NCBI RefSeq assembly: GCF_033546935.1
Contig: NZ_CP137854.1
Span: 3,844,001 to 3,908,000, forward strand
DNA from: Xylophilus sp. GOD-11R
GTDB lineage: Bacteria > Pseudomonadota > Gammaproteobacteria > Burkholderiales > Burkholderiaceae_C
Length of the DNA stretch: 64,000 bases
Direction of reading: 5' to 3'
Positions 1 through 9,660 of the stretch are shown here, in pieces (position 1 is the stretch's first letter; each line of letters starts with the position of its first letter). The translations under genes and the position numbers were made by a program. The notes beneath the pieces are model-generated. The model saw nothing but the letters and a program-made list of their open reading frames with translations, made no database searches and was not told the origin of the DNA.

Positions 1-309
1 TTCCACCGCCTCGAAATGCGGCAGAAGCCCATCGGCCGAGACGATATCGCCGCCGATGCGGCAACGTTCCTCGAAATGCACCAGGTGCGGCGACGTGTAA
101 ACCCCGGTGCGCCATCCGGCCTGCAGGGCGATGGATTCCAGCATCGCGCAGGTGGAACCCTTGCCGTTGGTGCCGGCGACGGTGACGACGGTGCAGTCGA
201 ACCGCAGATCCAGGCGCTGGACGAGCTCACGAACCCGGTCGAGGCCGAGGGCGATGGTTTTCGGATGCAGGCGCTCGCAGTGCGCCAGCCAGTCGGCAAG
301 TGTTTTCAT
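1..309 (-). CDS. folC: Bifunctional folylpolyglutamate synthase/dihydrofolate synthase, N-terminal part (cut by window edge)
   Basis: Reading the minus strand from an ATG at 309 gives 103 codons that run off the left edge. FolC adds glutamate to dihydropteroate and to folates in the cytoplasm, using ATP. The visible part contains the Mur-ligase-type P-loop GTNGKGS at residues 46-52, followed by the family's SPHL segment (YTSPHLVHFEERCRI), which fits the folate-binding loop. The C-terminal ligase domain lies outside the window. It is divergent from the Spx/ArsC-like gene, with a 58-base gap that must hold both promoters; I see no clear consensus boxes there. Confidence 0.93.
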   Translation of the reverse strand, partial: MKTLADWLAHCERLHPKTIALGLDRVRELVQRLDLRFDCTVVTVAGTNGKGSTCAMLESIALQAGWRTGVYTSPHLVHFEERCRIGGDIVSADGLLPHFEAVE

Positions 310-367
310 GAAGCCCTCGATTGTCGCGTAGCGGGCCGGCCTGCGGCGGCTGAGGGAAAATCGGGCC

Positions 368-715
368 ATGACGACGATTTTTGGCATTCCCAACTGCGAT
401 ACGGTCAAGAAGGCGCGCCAGTGGCTCGCCAATCAGGGTCACGAGGCCCGATTCCACGATTTTCGCAAAGACGGACTGGAAGCCGCGCAATTCGGCCGCT
501 GGTACGCCACGCTGGGCGACAACCTGATCAACCGGCGTGGCACCACCTGGCGCGGGCTCGGAGCAGACGTACAGGCTTCCGCCGCACAGGCCGCGGGCGC
601 TACGGCGCTGGCGCAGGCCCATCCGGCGGTCATCAAGCGCCCGGTCGTCGAATGGCCGGACGGATCGGTCACCGTCGGTTTCGACGCGACCGAATGGTTA
701 CAACGGCTAGGTTGA
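368..715 (+). CDS. ArsC/Spx family reductase-like protein (YffB type)
   Basis: This 115-residue protein begins with a thioredoxin-like strand and the family segment GIPNCDTVKKA. That gives one Cys (residue 10) in the position of the ArsC catalytic Cys, with no CXXC pair. The length matches the YffB branch of the arsenate reductase/Spx superfamily, whose members are poorly characterised glutathione-related proteins rather than proven arsenate reductases. The start is the first ATG after the folC divergent gap. It has no operon partner on its strand within about 100 bases. The assignment to the fold is firm; the substrate is unknown. Confidence 0.85.
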   Translation: MTTIFGIPNCDTVKKARQWLANQGHEARFHDFRKDGLEAAQFGRWYATLGDNLINRRGTTWRGLGADVQASAAQAAGATALAQAHPAVIKRPVVEWPDGSVTVGFDATEWLQRLG

Positions 716-824
716 CGACAAGCGCTTACAGCGTTTTACGGCGGTGGATGCACGCGGAACTTGGAGCCACTTCTAAACTCCCAACCTTGAGCGGCGCCGT
801 CGGTGTGCCGTCGAGGAGATTCTC

Positions 825-1574
825 ATGAAACAAGTCCTGGCGTTTTCAGCATTCGCATTGGTCGGTGTTTCCGCGTTCGCGCAAAGCACCGCGGCACACG
901 ACTCTCGCGAAATGGGCCGCGTGCTCTCGACCGTCCCGGTCGTGCAGCAGGTTCCCGTGACGCAGCAGGTCTGCGGCAGCCAGCAGGTGGTAAGCCAGGC
1001 GCCGAGTTCCGGCGTCGGCACCGTGCTCGGCGGCCTCGCAGGCGGCGTGGTGGGCAATGCGATCGGCCACGGCGGTGGTCGGGCGGCAGCCACCGCGCTC
1101 GGCATCGTCGGTGGCGCGATGCTCGGCAATTCCGCCGAGGGCCCGGGTCGCACTTATGTGCAAGACGTCCCCACCTGCTCGACGCAGACCACGTACGAAA
1201 ACCGCACTGTTGGCTACGACGTCACCTACGAGTACGCCGGGCGTCGATACACCACGCGCATGGCGAGCGATCCGGGCGAATACATTCCCGTGCAGGTCGG
1301 GGCGGCAGGCAACACCGCGCCACAACAGGTCTACAGCGCCAGCACCGCACCGGCCACCGTCGAGCAGGGCGTAGTCGTCAGCCCCGGCTATGCCACCACC
1401 ACGACGGTGGCGCCGGTGGTCTACACGCAGAGCTATGCGCCGGCGTATGCGCCGGTCTATGCGCCGGCGCCCTATTACGGTGGCGGATACGGTTACGGCT
1501 ATGGCGGCCCGCCGATCGGAATGTCGCTGAACCTCGGCTACACGCACTTCGGCGGCCACGGTCGCTGGCGCTGA
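825..1574 (+). CDS. Glycine-zipper (17 kDa surface antigen-like) envelope protein
   Basis: A 249-residue exported protein. It has an N-terminal signal peptide ending around AFAQ (residues 17-20). A GAG-type glycine zipper at about residues 64-104 (GTVLGGLAGGVVGNAIG and ALGIVGGAMLGN) is the hallmark of the Rickettsia 17 kDa antigen/SlyB-like 2TM domain. Low-complexity Tyr/Ala/Pro and Tyr/Gly repeats follow (QSYAPAYAPVYAPAP, GGYGYGYGG). There is no lipobox Cys at the cleavage site. A good ribosome site GAGGAG lies at 814-819. It faces the anti-sigma gene tail to tail across a strong terminator. It probably lodges in the outer membrane or periplasm; a stress-sensing role is only inferred. Confidence 0.8.
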   Translation: MKQVLAFSAFALVGVSAFAQSTAAHDSREMGRVLSTVPVVQQVPVTQQVCGSQQVVSQAPSSGVGTVLGGLAGGVVGNAIGHGGGRAAATALGIVGGAMLGNSAEGPGRTYVQDVPTCSTQTTYENRTVGYDVTYEYAGRRYTTRMASDPGEYIPVQVGAAGNTAPQQVYSASTAPATVEQGVVVSPGYATTTTVAPVVYTQSYAPAYAPVYAPAPYYGGGYGYGYGGPPIGMSLNLGYTHFGGHGRWR

Positions 1575-1583
1575 GCCCGCTGG

Positions 1584-1601
1584 CGGGATCCGCGGATCCC
1601 G
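1584..1601. repeat. 18-bp perfect palindrome
   Basis: CGGGATCCGCGGATCCCG is a perfect palindrome without a spacer. It lies 10 bases after the glycine-zipper stop codon and just before the bidirectional terminator. It could be a protein-binding site or an accessory hairpin; nothing in the sequence decides. Confidence 0.7.
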
Positions 1602-1606
1602 TCGCC

Positions 1607-1651
1607 GGAAAAGAAAAATGGAGCCTTGAATGGGCTCCATTTTTCTTTTCC
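1607..1651. terminator. Bidirectional intrinsic terminator between convergent genes
   Basis: A perfect 19-bp stem (1607-1625 against 1633-1651) encloses a 7-base loop. The outer arms are A-rich on the left and T-rich on the right, so each strand ends its hairpin with a U-rich tract. It serves the glycine-zipper gene on the plus strand and the anti-sigma gene on the minus strand. Confidence 0.85.
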
Positions 1652-1663
1652 GATCCCAACGGC

Positions 1664-2464
1664 TCAGGTATCGGTCTTGAGCAAGGCGCCCTTGAACACG
1701 ATGGGCCCGGTTGGCCCGCCGCCACGGGGCGCGCCGCCTCGCGGCTCCAGGCTGATCGCGAGCGCCGGCGATGGCGCCACTTCGGCCTCGGCCGCAGTCA
1801 GACGCGCGGTCGCTCCCTGCCCCATCACACCCAGCGAACGCGGCGCCTGCCCAGGTGGCAGCGCCCAGAGTTCGAGCGACTTGTCATCGCCGACCTGGTA
1901 GTCGCCGACCCGCTTGAGCGTCAGCACCCGTTTGGCCGGATCGAACGTGACCAGCACCGATCCGGCCTGCTTGTCGTCCTGCAGCACGGCCACGTATTCG
2001 ATGCGCGGTTGGGCCGCCAGTTGCGCCGTGAGCTGCGCGCCCTGCTGCTTCGCTTCGGACAGAGCCATGTACTGCTGACCAAGCTGCTGGTCGAGCCGGA
2101 TGCCCGCCACCACCGCGACCGCCGCCGCCAGGCCGCCGGCGAGCGCCGCGCCACGCCACCAGCCCAATGCACGGCGCAGTCCCGACAGCAGATCGCCCTG
2201 GACCGGCATCGGTGCGGCAGCCGGACGCCGCAGCGTCGGCAACAGATTCTCGATGCGCTGCCACACCAGCGGGCTTGGCAGGTGCTCGGGCTGCAATTCG
2301 GTGAAGGCTGCGAACGTCTCCTGCCACAGCAAGGCCCGTGACCGCACCGCCGGGTTCTCGCGCGCCATGCCTTCGAAGCGCCGCCGGGCGCCGCCACGCA
2401 GCGTGCCCAGCGCATGAGCAGCGGCGATCTGATCGAGCAATTCCGGATGTCGAAGCAGATTCAT
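1664..2464 (-). CDS. RskA-type anti-sigma factor
   Basis: A 266-residue single-pass membrane protein. It starts MNLLRHPELLDQIAAAHALG with an anti-sigma N-terminal helix set. A hydrophobic segment follows at about residues 104-122 (GAALAGGLAAAVAVVAGI). The C-terminal RskA domain contains the typical stretches VLVTFDPAKRVLTL and LELWALPPG. Its ATG overlaps the stop of the upstream ECF sigma gene (ATGA at 2461-2464), so the pair is translationally coupled. It is expected to sequester that sigma factor at the inner membrane. An in-frame upstream extension exists, but it lies inside the sigma gene and is not needed. Confidence 0.88.
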   Translation of the reverse strand: MNLLRHPELLDQIAAAHALGTLRGGARRRFEGMARENPAVRSRALLWQETFAAFTELQPEHLPSPLVWQRIENLLPTLRRPAAAPMPVQGDLLSGLRRALGWWRGAALAGGLAAAVAVVAGIRLDQQLGQQYMALSEAKQQGAQLTAQLAAQPRIEYVAVLQDDKQAGSVLVTFDPAKRVLTLKRVGDYQVGDDKSLELWALPPGQAPRSLGVMGQGATARLTAAEAEVAPSPALAISLEPRGGAPRGGGPTGPIVFKGALLKTDT

Positions 2465-3075
2465 GACGCCAACCTCCCCAGGCAGTCGCGCAATTGGGTG
2501 AGCCCGCGCCGGATCCAGGTCTTGACCGTGCCCAGCGGCAGCTTCAACTGCTCGGCGAGCTCGCTGTGACTGAGCTCGCGCAGATAGGCCAGGCTGACCA
2601 CTTCGCGCTGCCGGGCTTCCAGCCGCGACAGGCACTGCCTCAGCGCCACCGCCTGTTGGCTGGCCTCGGCCATGTCGAGCGGGTCGTTGCCCTCGCCGGC
2701 GATGGTGTCCTGCAGGTAATCGTCGAGCTCGACGGCCGAATCGGCGCGTTCGCTGTTGCGGCGGCGCAGAAAGTCCAGCGAGCGGCTGCGCACGATCACG
2801 CCCATCCAGGCCATCGGCGGGCTGATGCTGGCGCGGTAGTCGCCGGCGATCCGCCAGATGTTCAGGTAGGCCTCCTGCAACGCGTCCTCGGCCCACTCGC
2901 GGTTGCCGGTCACGCGCAAGGCCAGGCCGAACATGCGTGACGACGTGAGGTCGTAGAGCTGCTTGAGCGCTCCTGCCGACGAGGCGTCTTGTGCTGCGAT
3001 GTTGGCCATCAGGTCCATGAGGCGTTGGTCGTTCTGGTCGATCGGCATGCAGCGGATTGTGCTGCCTTCCCTCAT
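2461..3075 (-). CDS. ECF RNA polymerase sigma factor (SigK/RpoE-like)
   Basis: Up to 204 residues. Region 2 carries the helix-rich segment DALQEAYLNIWRIAGDYR. Region 4 is a clear helix-turn-helix (LRELSHSELAEQLKLPLGTVKTWIRRGL). Overlapping stop/start with the RskA-like gene identifies it as the partner sigma factor. The start is uncertain: the first ATG is at 3075, but MPIDQNDQR at 3048 begins where homologues usually start. I see no strong ribosome site for either. Its regulon is not visible here; the neighbouring glycine-zipper gene is a possible target by position only. Confidence 0.9.
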   Translation of the reverse strand: MREGSTIRCMPIDQNDQRLMDLMANIAAQDASSAGALKQLYDLTSSRMFGLALRVTGNREWAEDALQEAYLNIWRIAGDYRASISPPMAWMGVIVRSRSLDFLRRRNSERADSAVELDDYLQDTIAGEGNDPLDMAEASQQAVALRQCLSRLEARQREVVSLAYLRELSHSELAEQLKLPLGTVKTWIRRGLTQLRDCLGRLAS

Positions 3076-3162
3076 CTACGCAACCCGCGCGGTCCCGGAT
3101 GCGCCACGCCCCATAAAATCCAGGGTTTTTGTCTTAGCGCCGACCACCGGACACCTCTTTTC

Positions 3163-3480
3163 ATGACCACCGAAAAAATCGACGGCGTTTCCGTCAGCAC
3201 CAAGGCCAGCGTCTATTTCGACGGCAAATGCGTCAGCCACGCCGTGGTGCTGGCCGACGGCACGAAGAAGTCGGTCGGCGTGATCCTGCCCGCCACGCTC
3301 ACCTTCCATACCGGCGCACCGGAAAAGATGGAATGCGTCGCCGGCGCCTGCGAATACAAGCTCGACGGCACCAGCGAGTGGGTCCGCTCCGGCCCTGGCG
3401 ACACCTTTTCCATTCCTGGCGACTCGAAGTTCGACATTCGCGTCGTCGAGGCCTATCACTACATCTGCCACTTCGGCTGA
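3163..3480 (+). CDS. ppnP: Pyrimidine/purine nucleoside phosphorylase (DUF1255 cupin)
   Basis: A 105-residue small cupin, the usual family length. It contains segments typical of PpnP (YaiE): SVYFDGKCVSHAVVLADG, SVGVILPATLTFHT, GDTFSIPGDSKFDI and the final YHYICHFG. The family phosphorolyses several nucleosides to free base and ribose-1-phosphate. An in-frame upstream stretch (from 2989) belongs to the antisense of the sigma gene and was left out. It sits 9 bases upstream of argG on the same strand, so the two are probably cotranscribed, although no functional link is obvious. Confidence 0.93.
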   Translation: MTTEKIDGVSVSTKASVYFDGKCVSHAVVLADGTKKSVGVILPATLTFHTGAPEKMECVAGACEYKLDGTSEWVRSGPGDTFSIPGDSKFDIRVVEAYHYICHFG

Positions 3481-4824
<1,344 letters not shown>

Positions 4825-4871
4825 ATCGGCCCGCCGACAGGCGTATCGACCGGGTAAAGAAGCTTCAGTGG

Positions 4872-4916
4872 CCGGCGTGAACTGCCGATCCCATCAGGAA
4901 AACCAGTTCACGCCGG
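4872..4916 (+). promoter_or_regulatory. Leader hairpin covering the ribosome site of the FlxA-like gene
   Basis: A 13-bp perfect stem (4872-4884 against 4904-4916) with a 19-base loop ends at the GGGAG ribosome site (4915-4919) of the next gene. Folding would hide part of the ribosome site. It has no U-tract, so it is less likely to be a plain terminator of argG, though mRNA 3'-end protection is possible. Confidence 0.45.
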
Positions 4917-4925
4917 GAGCGCCGC

Positions 4926-5291
4926 ATGCAAATCTCTTCATCCTCGTCGACCTCGTCCGCTGTCTCCGCCAGTTCTTCCACCACGTCGAACAGCGCCAGC
5001 AACGCATCGGACATCGCCAAGCTGCAGGCGCAGCTCAAGGAACTGACCGCCCAGCTCAAGGAAGCGGCCAGCGACAGCACCTTGAGCGCCGAAGCCAAGC
5101 AACAGAAGCAGCAGTTGCTGCAGGCGCAGATCGAGGCGATCCAGGCGCAGATCGCCGCCCTGCAGGCCAAGTCCGCGCAGGAAGCCCAGCAGAAGGCCGA
5201 AGCGAAGAAGCAGGCCGAAGGCCCGGCCCCGTCCACGGTACGCAAGCCCGAGGACAGCAGCCTGGGCAACAACCTAGACGTCTACGCCTGA
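4926..5291 (+). CDS. FlxA-like small coiled-coil protein
   Basis: 121 residues. The Ser/Thr-rich N-terminus (residues 1-28, mostly Ser, Ala and Thr) is followed by a long Gln/Lys/Glu/Ala heptad-like coiled coil at about 29-100 (KLQAQLKELTAQLKEAA, QIEAIQAQIAALQAK). The tail ends NNLDVYA. This matches the FlxA family, named for an E. coli gene under flagellar sigma control whose function is unclear. There is no signal peptide. A GGGAG ribosome site sits inside the preceding hairpin. It stands alone between argG and a convergent DUF167 gene. The family call rests on composition and length, so it is moderate. Confidence 0.65.
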   Translation: MQISSSSSTSSAVSASSSTTSNSASNASDIAKLQAQLKELTAQLKEAASDSTLSAEAKQQKQQLLQAQIEAIQAQIAALQAKSAQEAQQKAEAKKQAEGPAPSTVRKPEDSSLGNNLDVYA

Positions 5292-5304
5292 AGCACCTTC
5301 GTCG

Positions 5305-5553
5305 TCAGTCTTCGGCGTCGATATCCACCAGTTTCATTCGGCCCGTCGCGCCGCTGCGAATGCGCACCGCGGCTTTGCGGCAGCCGAAGGCGTCGGCGAT
5401 CAGCGCGATCAGCTCGGCGTTCGCCTTGCCGTCGACCGGCGCGGCCTTGATCTGGGCCGACCAGCTGCCGTCCTCTCCGCACGACAACAGACTGGCCCGG
5501 GCATTCGGCTTGACCTTGACCTGCAAGGTTCGACGCCCGCCCGATACCGACAT
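5305..5553 (-). CDS. DUF167/YggU family protein
   Basis: 82 residues from an ATG at 5553, just after the nagZ stop. A longer version from 5622 would overlap nagZ by about 60 bases. The family core is clear: LQVKVKPNARASLL, then AQIKAAPVDGKANAELIALIADAFG and VRIRSGATGRMKLVDI. YggU-type proteins are small, soluble and widespread, with no settled function. It lies downstream of nagZ on the same strand with 5 bases between stop and start, so it is the last gene of the lepA-to-nagZ run. Confidence 0.8.
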   Translation of the reverse strand: MSVSGGRRTLQVKVKPNARASLLSCGEDGSWSAQIKAAPVDGKANAELIALIADAFGCRKAAVRIRSGATGRMKLVDIDAED

Positions 5554-5558
5554 GCGCT

Positions 5559-6638
5559 TCAGGCCGTAGGCAACAACGACCGCGCGTGGCGATACGCCGG
5601 ATCGGCCTGCAACGCTTCCCAACGCGAGGCTTCGCCACGCGGCAGCAGCGCCAGGCGGCGGCGCTCGGCGTCCGGCGTCGACACCGCACCCGCCGCATAC
5701 GCCTCGCCGACACCGTCGATCAGCGCGTCGACCGCCCGCCCGTCACCCAGGCTCTGGTTGCAGAGCAAGGCCAGGTCGCAGCCGGCCTGCAAGGCCAGCA
5801 AGGCGGCGGCCACATGACTGACCGCCTTGCCGTGAACGCGGCGCGCGCCCTCCATGCTGAGATCGTCGCTGACGATGGCGCCGTCGAAACCCAGCCGCTG
5901 CCGTAGCACGTCCTGCAGCCAGCGGCGCGAGAAGCCGGCGGGCAGATCGTCGACCTGGGTGTAGACCACGTGCGCGGGCATGACGGCCGTCAGGGTGGCG
6001 CTGAGTCCCGCATACGGCGACGCGTCGTCGGCCAGGATGGCTTCGAGCGGGCGATCGTCCGAAGGATGGCCGATATGCGAGTCGGCCTGCGCATAGCCGT
6101 GCCCGGGAAAGTGCTTGCCGCAGTGCTGCATGCCGGCGCGCAGCAGGCCGTGCGCCACGCAGCGGGCCAGCGCCGCCACGATGCGCGGGTCACGGCTGAA
6201 GCTGCGGTCACCGATGACGCTGCTGGCGCCGTGGTGCAGGTCGAGCACCGGGGTGAAGCTGAAGTCGATGCCGCAGGCGCGCAGCTCGCTCGCCAGCACG
6301 TGACCGGCAGCGCAGGCGGCGTCCATGGCGCGAGTGGCGCCGGTCGGCTGGGCATCGCTCGCGTCAGAGGACCACAAATCGCCGAAATACCGCATCGCCG
6401 GCAGATGCGTGAAGCCGTCGGCACGAAAGCGCTGCACGCGCCCGCCTTCGTGGTCGATGCAGATCAGCAGATCGGGCCGGATCGATTTGATCTCGGCCGA
6501 AAGCGCGGTGATCTGCGCCCGGTCGTGCCAGTTGCGTGCGAAATAGATCAGCCCGCCGACGAGTGGGTGCGCAATGCGGCGGCGGTCGTCGGGTGTGAGC
6601 TCGGTGCCCGCGATGTCGATGATCAGGGGCGATGTCAT
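5559..6638 (-). CDS. nagZ: Beta-N-acetylhexosaminidase
   Basis: 359 residues, a family 3 glycoside hydrolase acting in the cytoplasm on cell-wall recycling products (GlcNAc-anhydroMurNAc peptides). Visible hallmarks are the substrate segment [13 protein letters not shown], the [14 protein letters not shown] motif carrying the catalytic His/Asp pair, and [13 protein letters not shown] containing the nucleophile Asp. No signal peptide is present, as expected. Its ATG overlaps the acpS stop (ATGA at 6635-6638), so it is coupled to acpS. Confidence 0.95.
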   Translation of the reverse strand: MTSPLIIDIAGTELTPDDRRRIAHPLVGGLIYFARNWHDRAQITALSAEIKSIRPDLLICIDHEGGRVQRFRADGFTHLPAMRYFGDLWSSDASDAQPTGATRAMDAACAAGHVLASELRACGIDFSFTPVLDLHHGASSVIGDRSFSRDPRIVAALARCVAHGLLRAGMQHCGKHFPGHGYAQADSHIGHPSDDRPLEAILADDASPYAGLSATLTAVMPAHVVYTQVDDLPAGFSRRWLQDVLRQRLGFDGAIVSDDLSMEGARRVHGKAVSHVAAALLALQAGCDLALLCNQSLGDGRAVDALIDGVGEAYAAGAVSTPDAERRRLALLPRGEASRWEALQADPAYRHARSLLPTA

Positions 6639-7033
6639 GGGCGGTTCTGCTCCACGACCACGAAGGTCGCGGCGTAATCGGTTTCATCGGTCACGGTGAC
6701 GTGGGCCGACAGGTGACGGGCCTCGAACCACTCCTTCAGCGCCGCATGCAGCACGATCGCCGGCTTGCCGCTGGGCTCGTTGAGGATCTCGCACAGGCTC
6801 CACGCCATCGGCGAGCGAATGCCCAGCCCGATCGCCTTGCTGAAGGCCTCTTTGGCCGAGAAGCGGGTGGCCAGGTAGCGTATGCCGCGGTCGGGCCAGC
6901 GCGCGCCGCGCGCGCGCCAGGTCTTCAATTCCGTCGGGCCGAGTACGCGTTCGGCGAAGCGGTCGCCGTGGCGCTCCAGGCTGGCCCGGATGCGGCGGAT
7001 GTCACAGATGTCGGTGCCGATGCCGTAGATCAT
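6635..7033 (-). CDS. acpS: Holo-[acyl-carrier-protein] synthase
   Basis: 132 residues from the ATG at 7033. It transfers 4'-phosphopantetheine from CoA to the ACP serine. The start [15 protein letters not shown] holds the metal-binding Asp of the GTD motif, and [15 protein letters not shown] contains the KEA motif with the second metal ligand. The longer open frame upstream is antisense-like sequence overlapping pdxJ and is not used. It lies 16 bases after pdxJ and overlaps nagZ by 4 bases. The pdxJ-acpS pairing is common in proteobacteria. Confidence 0.93.
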   Translation of the reverse strand: MIYGIGTDICDIRRIRASLERHGDRFAERVLGPTELKTWRARGARWPDRGIRYLATRFSAKEAFSKAIGLGIRSPMAWSLCEILNEPSGKPAIVLHAALKEWFEARHLSAHVTVTDETDYAATFVVVEQNRP

Positions 7034-7049
7034 GCGTCGGATCGGCTGC

Positions 7050-7820
7050 TCACGCGCGGGCGTCGGTGATGCACTGCAGATAGGCGGCGACGGCGGCCGC
7101 ATAGCCCATCTCGAGCGCGTCGGCGATGAGCGCATGGCCGATCGACACCTCCTGCACCTGGGGCGCGGCCTTCAGGAACGCGGTGAGGTTGTCGCGATTG
7201 AGGTCGTGGCCGGCGTTCACGCCCAGGCCGTTGTCGTGCGCGGCCTGCGCCGCGGCGGCGAAGCGCTCGAGCTGCGCCCCGGCCTCCGGCGTGCCGTGGG
7301 CGGCGGCGTAGGGCTCGGTATAGAGCTCCACCCGATCGGCGCCGACCGCTCGGGCGTCGGCCATGGAGGCGGCGTCTGCGTCCATGAACAGGCTGACGCG
7401 TACGCCGAGCTGTCGGCACTCCTCGATCAGCGGCCGCAGGCGTTCAGCGTCTTCCGGAAAGCGCCAGCCGTGGTCGCTGGTGAACTGGCCTTCGCTGTCG
7501 GGCACGAAGGTGGCCTGGTTGGGCCGAAGCTCGCGCACGAAGTCCATCAGGTTGTGGAAGGGATTGCCTTCGATGTTGAACTCGACGCGCGGCCACTTCA
7601 GCAGCAGTTCGGCGAGCTCGTGCACATCTTCGGCACGGATGTGGCGGGCGTCGGGCCGGGGATGGACGGTGATGCCCTGGGCACCGGCCTCCAGGCACAG
7701 GGTCGCCGCGCGGGTCACGCTGGGAATGCCGAGGTGCCGGGTGTTGCGTACCAGCGCAACCTTGTTGAGGTTGACCGATAGCGCGGTGCGGGGCGTGGTG
7801 GCGGAGGCGTCGTCGCTCAT
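7050..7820 (-). CDS. pdxJ: Pyridoxine 5'-phosphate synthase
   Basis: 256 residues. It closes the pyridoxine ring from 1-deoxyxylulose-5-phosphate and aminoacetone-3-phosphate. The TIM-barrel signature segments are present: [14 protein letters not shown], the [13 protein letters not shown] phosphate/His region, the catalytic Glu region VEFNIEGNP, and HDLNRDNL near the end. The ATG at 7820 overlaps the recO stop (ATGA at 7817-7820). A long in-frame extension lies inside recO and was rejected. Confidence 0.97.
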   Translation of the reverse strand: MSDDASATTPRTALSVNLNKVALVRNTRHLGIPSVTRAATLCLEAGAQGITVHPRPDARHIRAEDVHELAELLLKWPRVEFNIEGNPFHNLMDFVRELRPNQATFVPDSEGQFTSDHGWRFPEDAERLRPLIEECRQLGVRVSLFMDADAASMADARAVGADRVELYTEPYAAAHGTPEAGAQLERFAAAAQAAHDNGLGVNAGHDLNRDNLTAFLKAAPQVQEVSIGHALIADALEMGYAAAVAAYLQCITDARA

Positions 7821-8590
7821 AGCTTTTGCAGGTCGATCATCATCTGGCGGGTGCGCAGGGTTGCGCCGCCGGTATGGTAGTGCAGCAGGTTGCGCAGCTG
7901 CAGCTTGAGGTCGCCCACCGCGGTAGCGGCGGCGACCGCGTGCAGGGTGGGCAGGAAGGGGGCGTCGTGGTCGTCCATCGCCGACTGCAGGGCCAGCCAG
8001 TGCGTGCCGGTGAGCGCTCCACGCTCGTCGGCACCGGCCGCTCGCAGACCGGCTTCGGGCACCAGCAGGTAGCGGGCATCGGTCGACAGGGCTTGCTGGG
8101 TCGCGGTCTGGCGATCGAGGCCGGGCAGCAGGCCGACCTCGCGCAGCAACAACAGCTCGAAGGCGCGCAACACCGGCTGCAGCGCTTCGCCATGCTCGGA
8201 CGCCAGCACGCGCACCACGCCGGCGTAGGCGTCGAACAGCCGGGGATGCGCGTCGTCGCGTGCCAGCAGACGCAGCAGCAGCTCGTTGAGATACAGGCCC
8301 GACAGCAGCGCGTCGCCGGTCGGCATGACATGGCCGCCGACCCATTCGGCGCCCTTGAGGTTGTGGATCTCGGCGTCTTCGCCAGCGGCGAAAGTCCAGC
8401 TCAGCCGCAGCGGCTGAAGCGGCAGCAGCACCGGACGGAAGTTGGAGCTCGGGCGCTTGGCGCCCTTGGCGACCAGCGCCACGCGGCCGCGCGACCGCGT
8501 GAAGGTTTCGAGGATCAGGCTGGATTCGCTCCAGTCGTAGCGATGCAGCACGAAGCCCGGCTCGTCCGAGACACGCTTGACGGCAGGCAC
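7817..8590 (-). CDS. recO: DNA repair protein RecO
   Basis: 257 residues. RecO loads RecA on SSB-coated DNA with RecR and anneals single strands. The N-terminal OB-fold is recognisable ([34 protein letters not shown], in two halves). The helical C-terminal part contains [24 protein letters not shown]. The zinc-finger cysteines of some homologues are absent, as in many proteobacterial RecO. The first codon is GTG at 8590. It lies in the era-recO-pdxJ arrangement typical of proteobacteria. Confidence 0.95.
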   Translation of the reverse strand: MPAVKRVSDEPGFVLHRYDWSESSLILETFTRSRGRVALVAKGAKRPSSNFRPVLLPLQPLRLSWTFAAGEDAEIHNLKGAEWVGGHVMPTGDALLSGLYLNELLLRLLARDDAHPRLFDAYAGVVRVLASEHGEALQPVLRAFELLLLREVGLLPGLDRQTATQQALSTDARYLLVPEAGLRAAGADERGALTGTHWLALQSAMDDHDAPFLPTLHAVAAATAVGDLKLQLRNLLHYHTGGATLRTRQMMIDLQKL

Positions 8591-8610
8591 TTCAGGCGCC
8601 GCCCGCCGCT

Positions 8611-9660
8611 TTATTCATAGCCGAAGGAGCGGACCCGCGCCTCGTCGTCCGCCCAGCCCGATCGCACCTTGACCCACAGCTCCAGGAACACCTTGGCGTC
8701 CATCGCCTTCTCCAGCTCCTGGCGGGCTTCGGTGCCGATGCGCTTAAGGCGCTCGCCCTTGTCGCCGATCACCATCGCCTTGTGACTGTCGCGCTCGACC
8801 ACCAGTGTGGCGGCGATGCGCACCATGCGCTTGTGGGTCTTGCTGGCCTCCTCCTCGAACTTGTCGATGATGACGGTCGAGGTGTAGGGCAGCTCGTCGC
8901 CGGTGAAGCGGAACAGTTTTTCACGCACGGTTTCGCTGGCGAGGAACTTCTCGCTGCGGTCGGTGAGTTCGTCCTCGGCATACCACCAGGCCTGCTCCGG
9001 CAGGTACTTCTCGCAGATGCCGAACAGGCGCTGGATGTCGCCTGCGTTCTTGGCCGACATCGGCACGAACTCGGTGAACGGATGGCGCTCCTGCATCGAC
9101 TTGAGCCAGGGCGCCAGTTCCGCACGCCGGTTGACCGCATCGAGCTTGTTGGCGATCAGCAGCGCCGGCACGCCAGGCTTGAGCAGGGACAGCACCTTGG
9201 CGTCGCCCAGGGTGAAACTGCCGGCCTCGACCACGAAAAGCACCAGGTCGACGTCGCCGACCGCGCCCAGCACCGTCTTGTTGAGCGACTTGTTCAGCGC
9301 GGTGTTATGCCGCGTCTGGAAGCCGGGCGTATCGACGAAGATGAATTGCGTCGCGCCCTGGGTGCGGATGCCGGTGATGCGGTGGCGCGTGGTCTGGGCC
9401 TTGCGCGAGGTGATGCTGATCTTCTGGCCGACCAGCGCATTGAGCAGCGTCGACTTGCCCACGTTGGGCTTGCCCACGATGGCGATCACGCCGCAGTGCT
9501 GCGCGCTGCCGTCGGGCATGGTGCCGGTGGCCGTCAGGGCACCGCCACCCACCGGCGGGATCGGCGGCATGGCCGGCATGTCGGGCAGGCCGGTGGGGTC
9601 CTGGCTTTCGGTGCTCTCGTCACCGGGCGCGGGAGCCGCGTCTTGCGGAGCGTCGTTCAT
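8611..9660 (-). CDS. era: GTPase Era
   Basis: 349 residues from the ATG that overlaps the rnc stop (ATGA at 9657-9660). Era binds the 3' end of 16S rRNA and helps mature the 30S subunit. The GTPase motifs are [12 protein letters not shown] (G1), DTPGF (G3) and NKLDAV (G4), followed by a C-terminal KH domain ([22 protein letters not shown], in two pieces). About 50 Pro/Ala-rich residues precede the usual N-terminus (E. coli Era has about 301 residues), so this is an extended form. It follows rnc, the classical rnc-era-recO order. Confidence 0.96.
   Translation of the reverse strand: MNDAPQDAAPAPGDESTESQDPTGLPDMPAMPPIPPVGGGALTATGTMPDGSAQHCGVIAIVGKPNVGKSTLLNALVGQKISITSRKAQTTRHRITGIRTQGATQFIFVDTPGFQTRHNTALNKSLNKTVLGAVGDVDLVLFVVEAGSFTLGDAKVLSLLKPGVPALLIANKLDAVNRRAELAPWLKSMQERHPFTEFVPMSAKNAGDIQRLFGICEKYLPEQAWWYAEDELTDRSEKFLASETVREKLFRFTGDELPYTSTVIIDKFEEEASKTHKRMVRIAATLVVERDSHKAMVIGDKGERLKRIGTEARQELEKAMDAKVFLELWVKVRSGWADDEARVRSFGYE

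Noticed and set aside
16..828. A 270-codon plus-strand frame across folC and the Spx/ArsC-like gene
   Set aside because: It covers two well-recognised genes in other frames and has no protein-like features.
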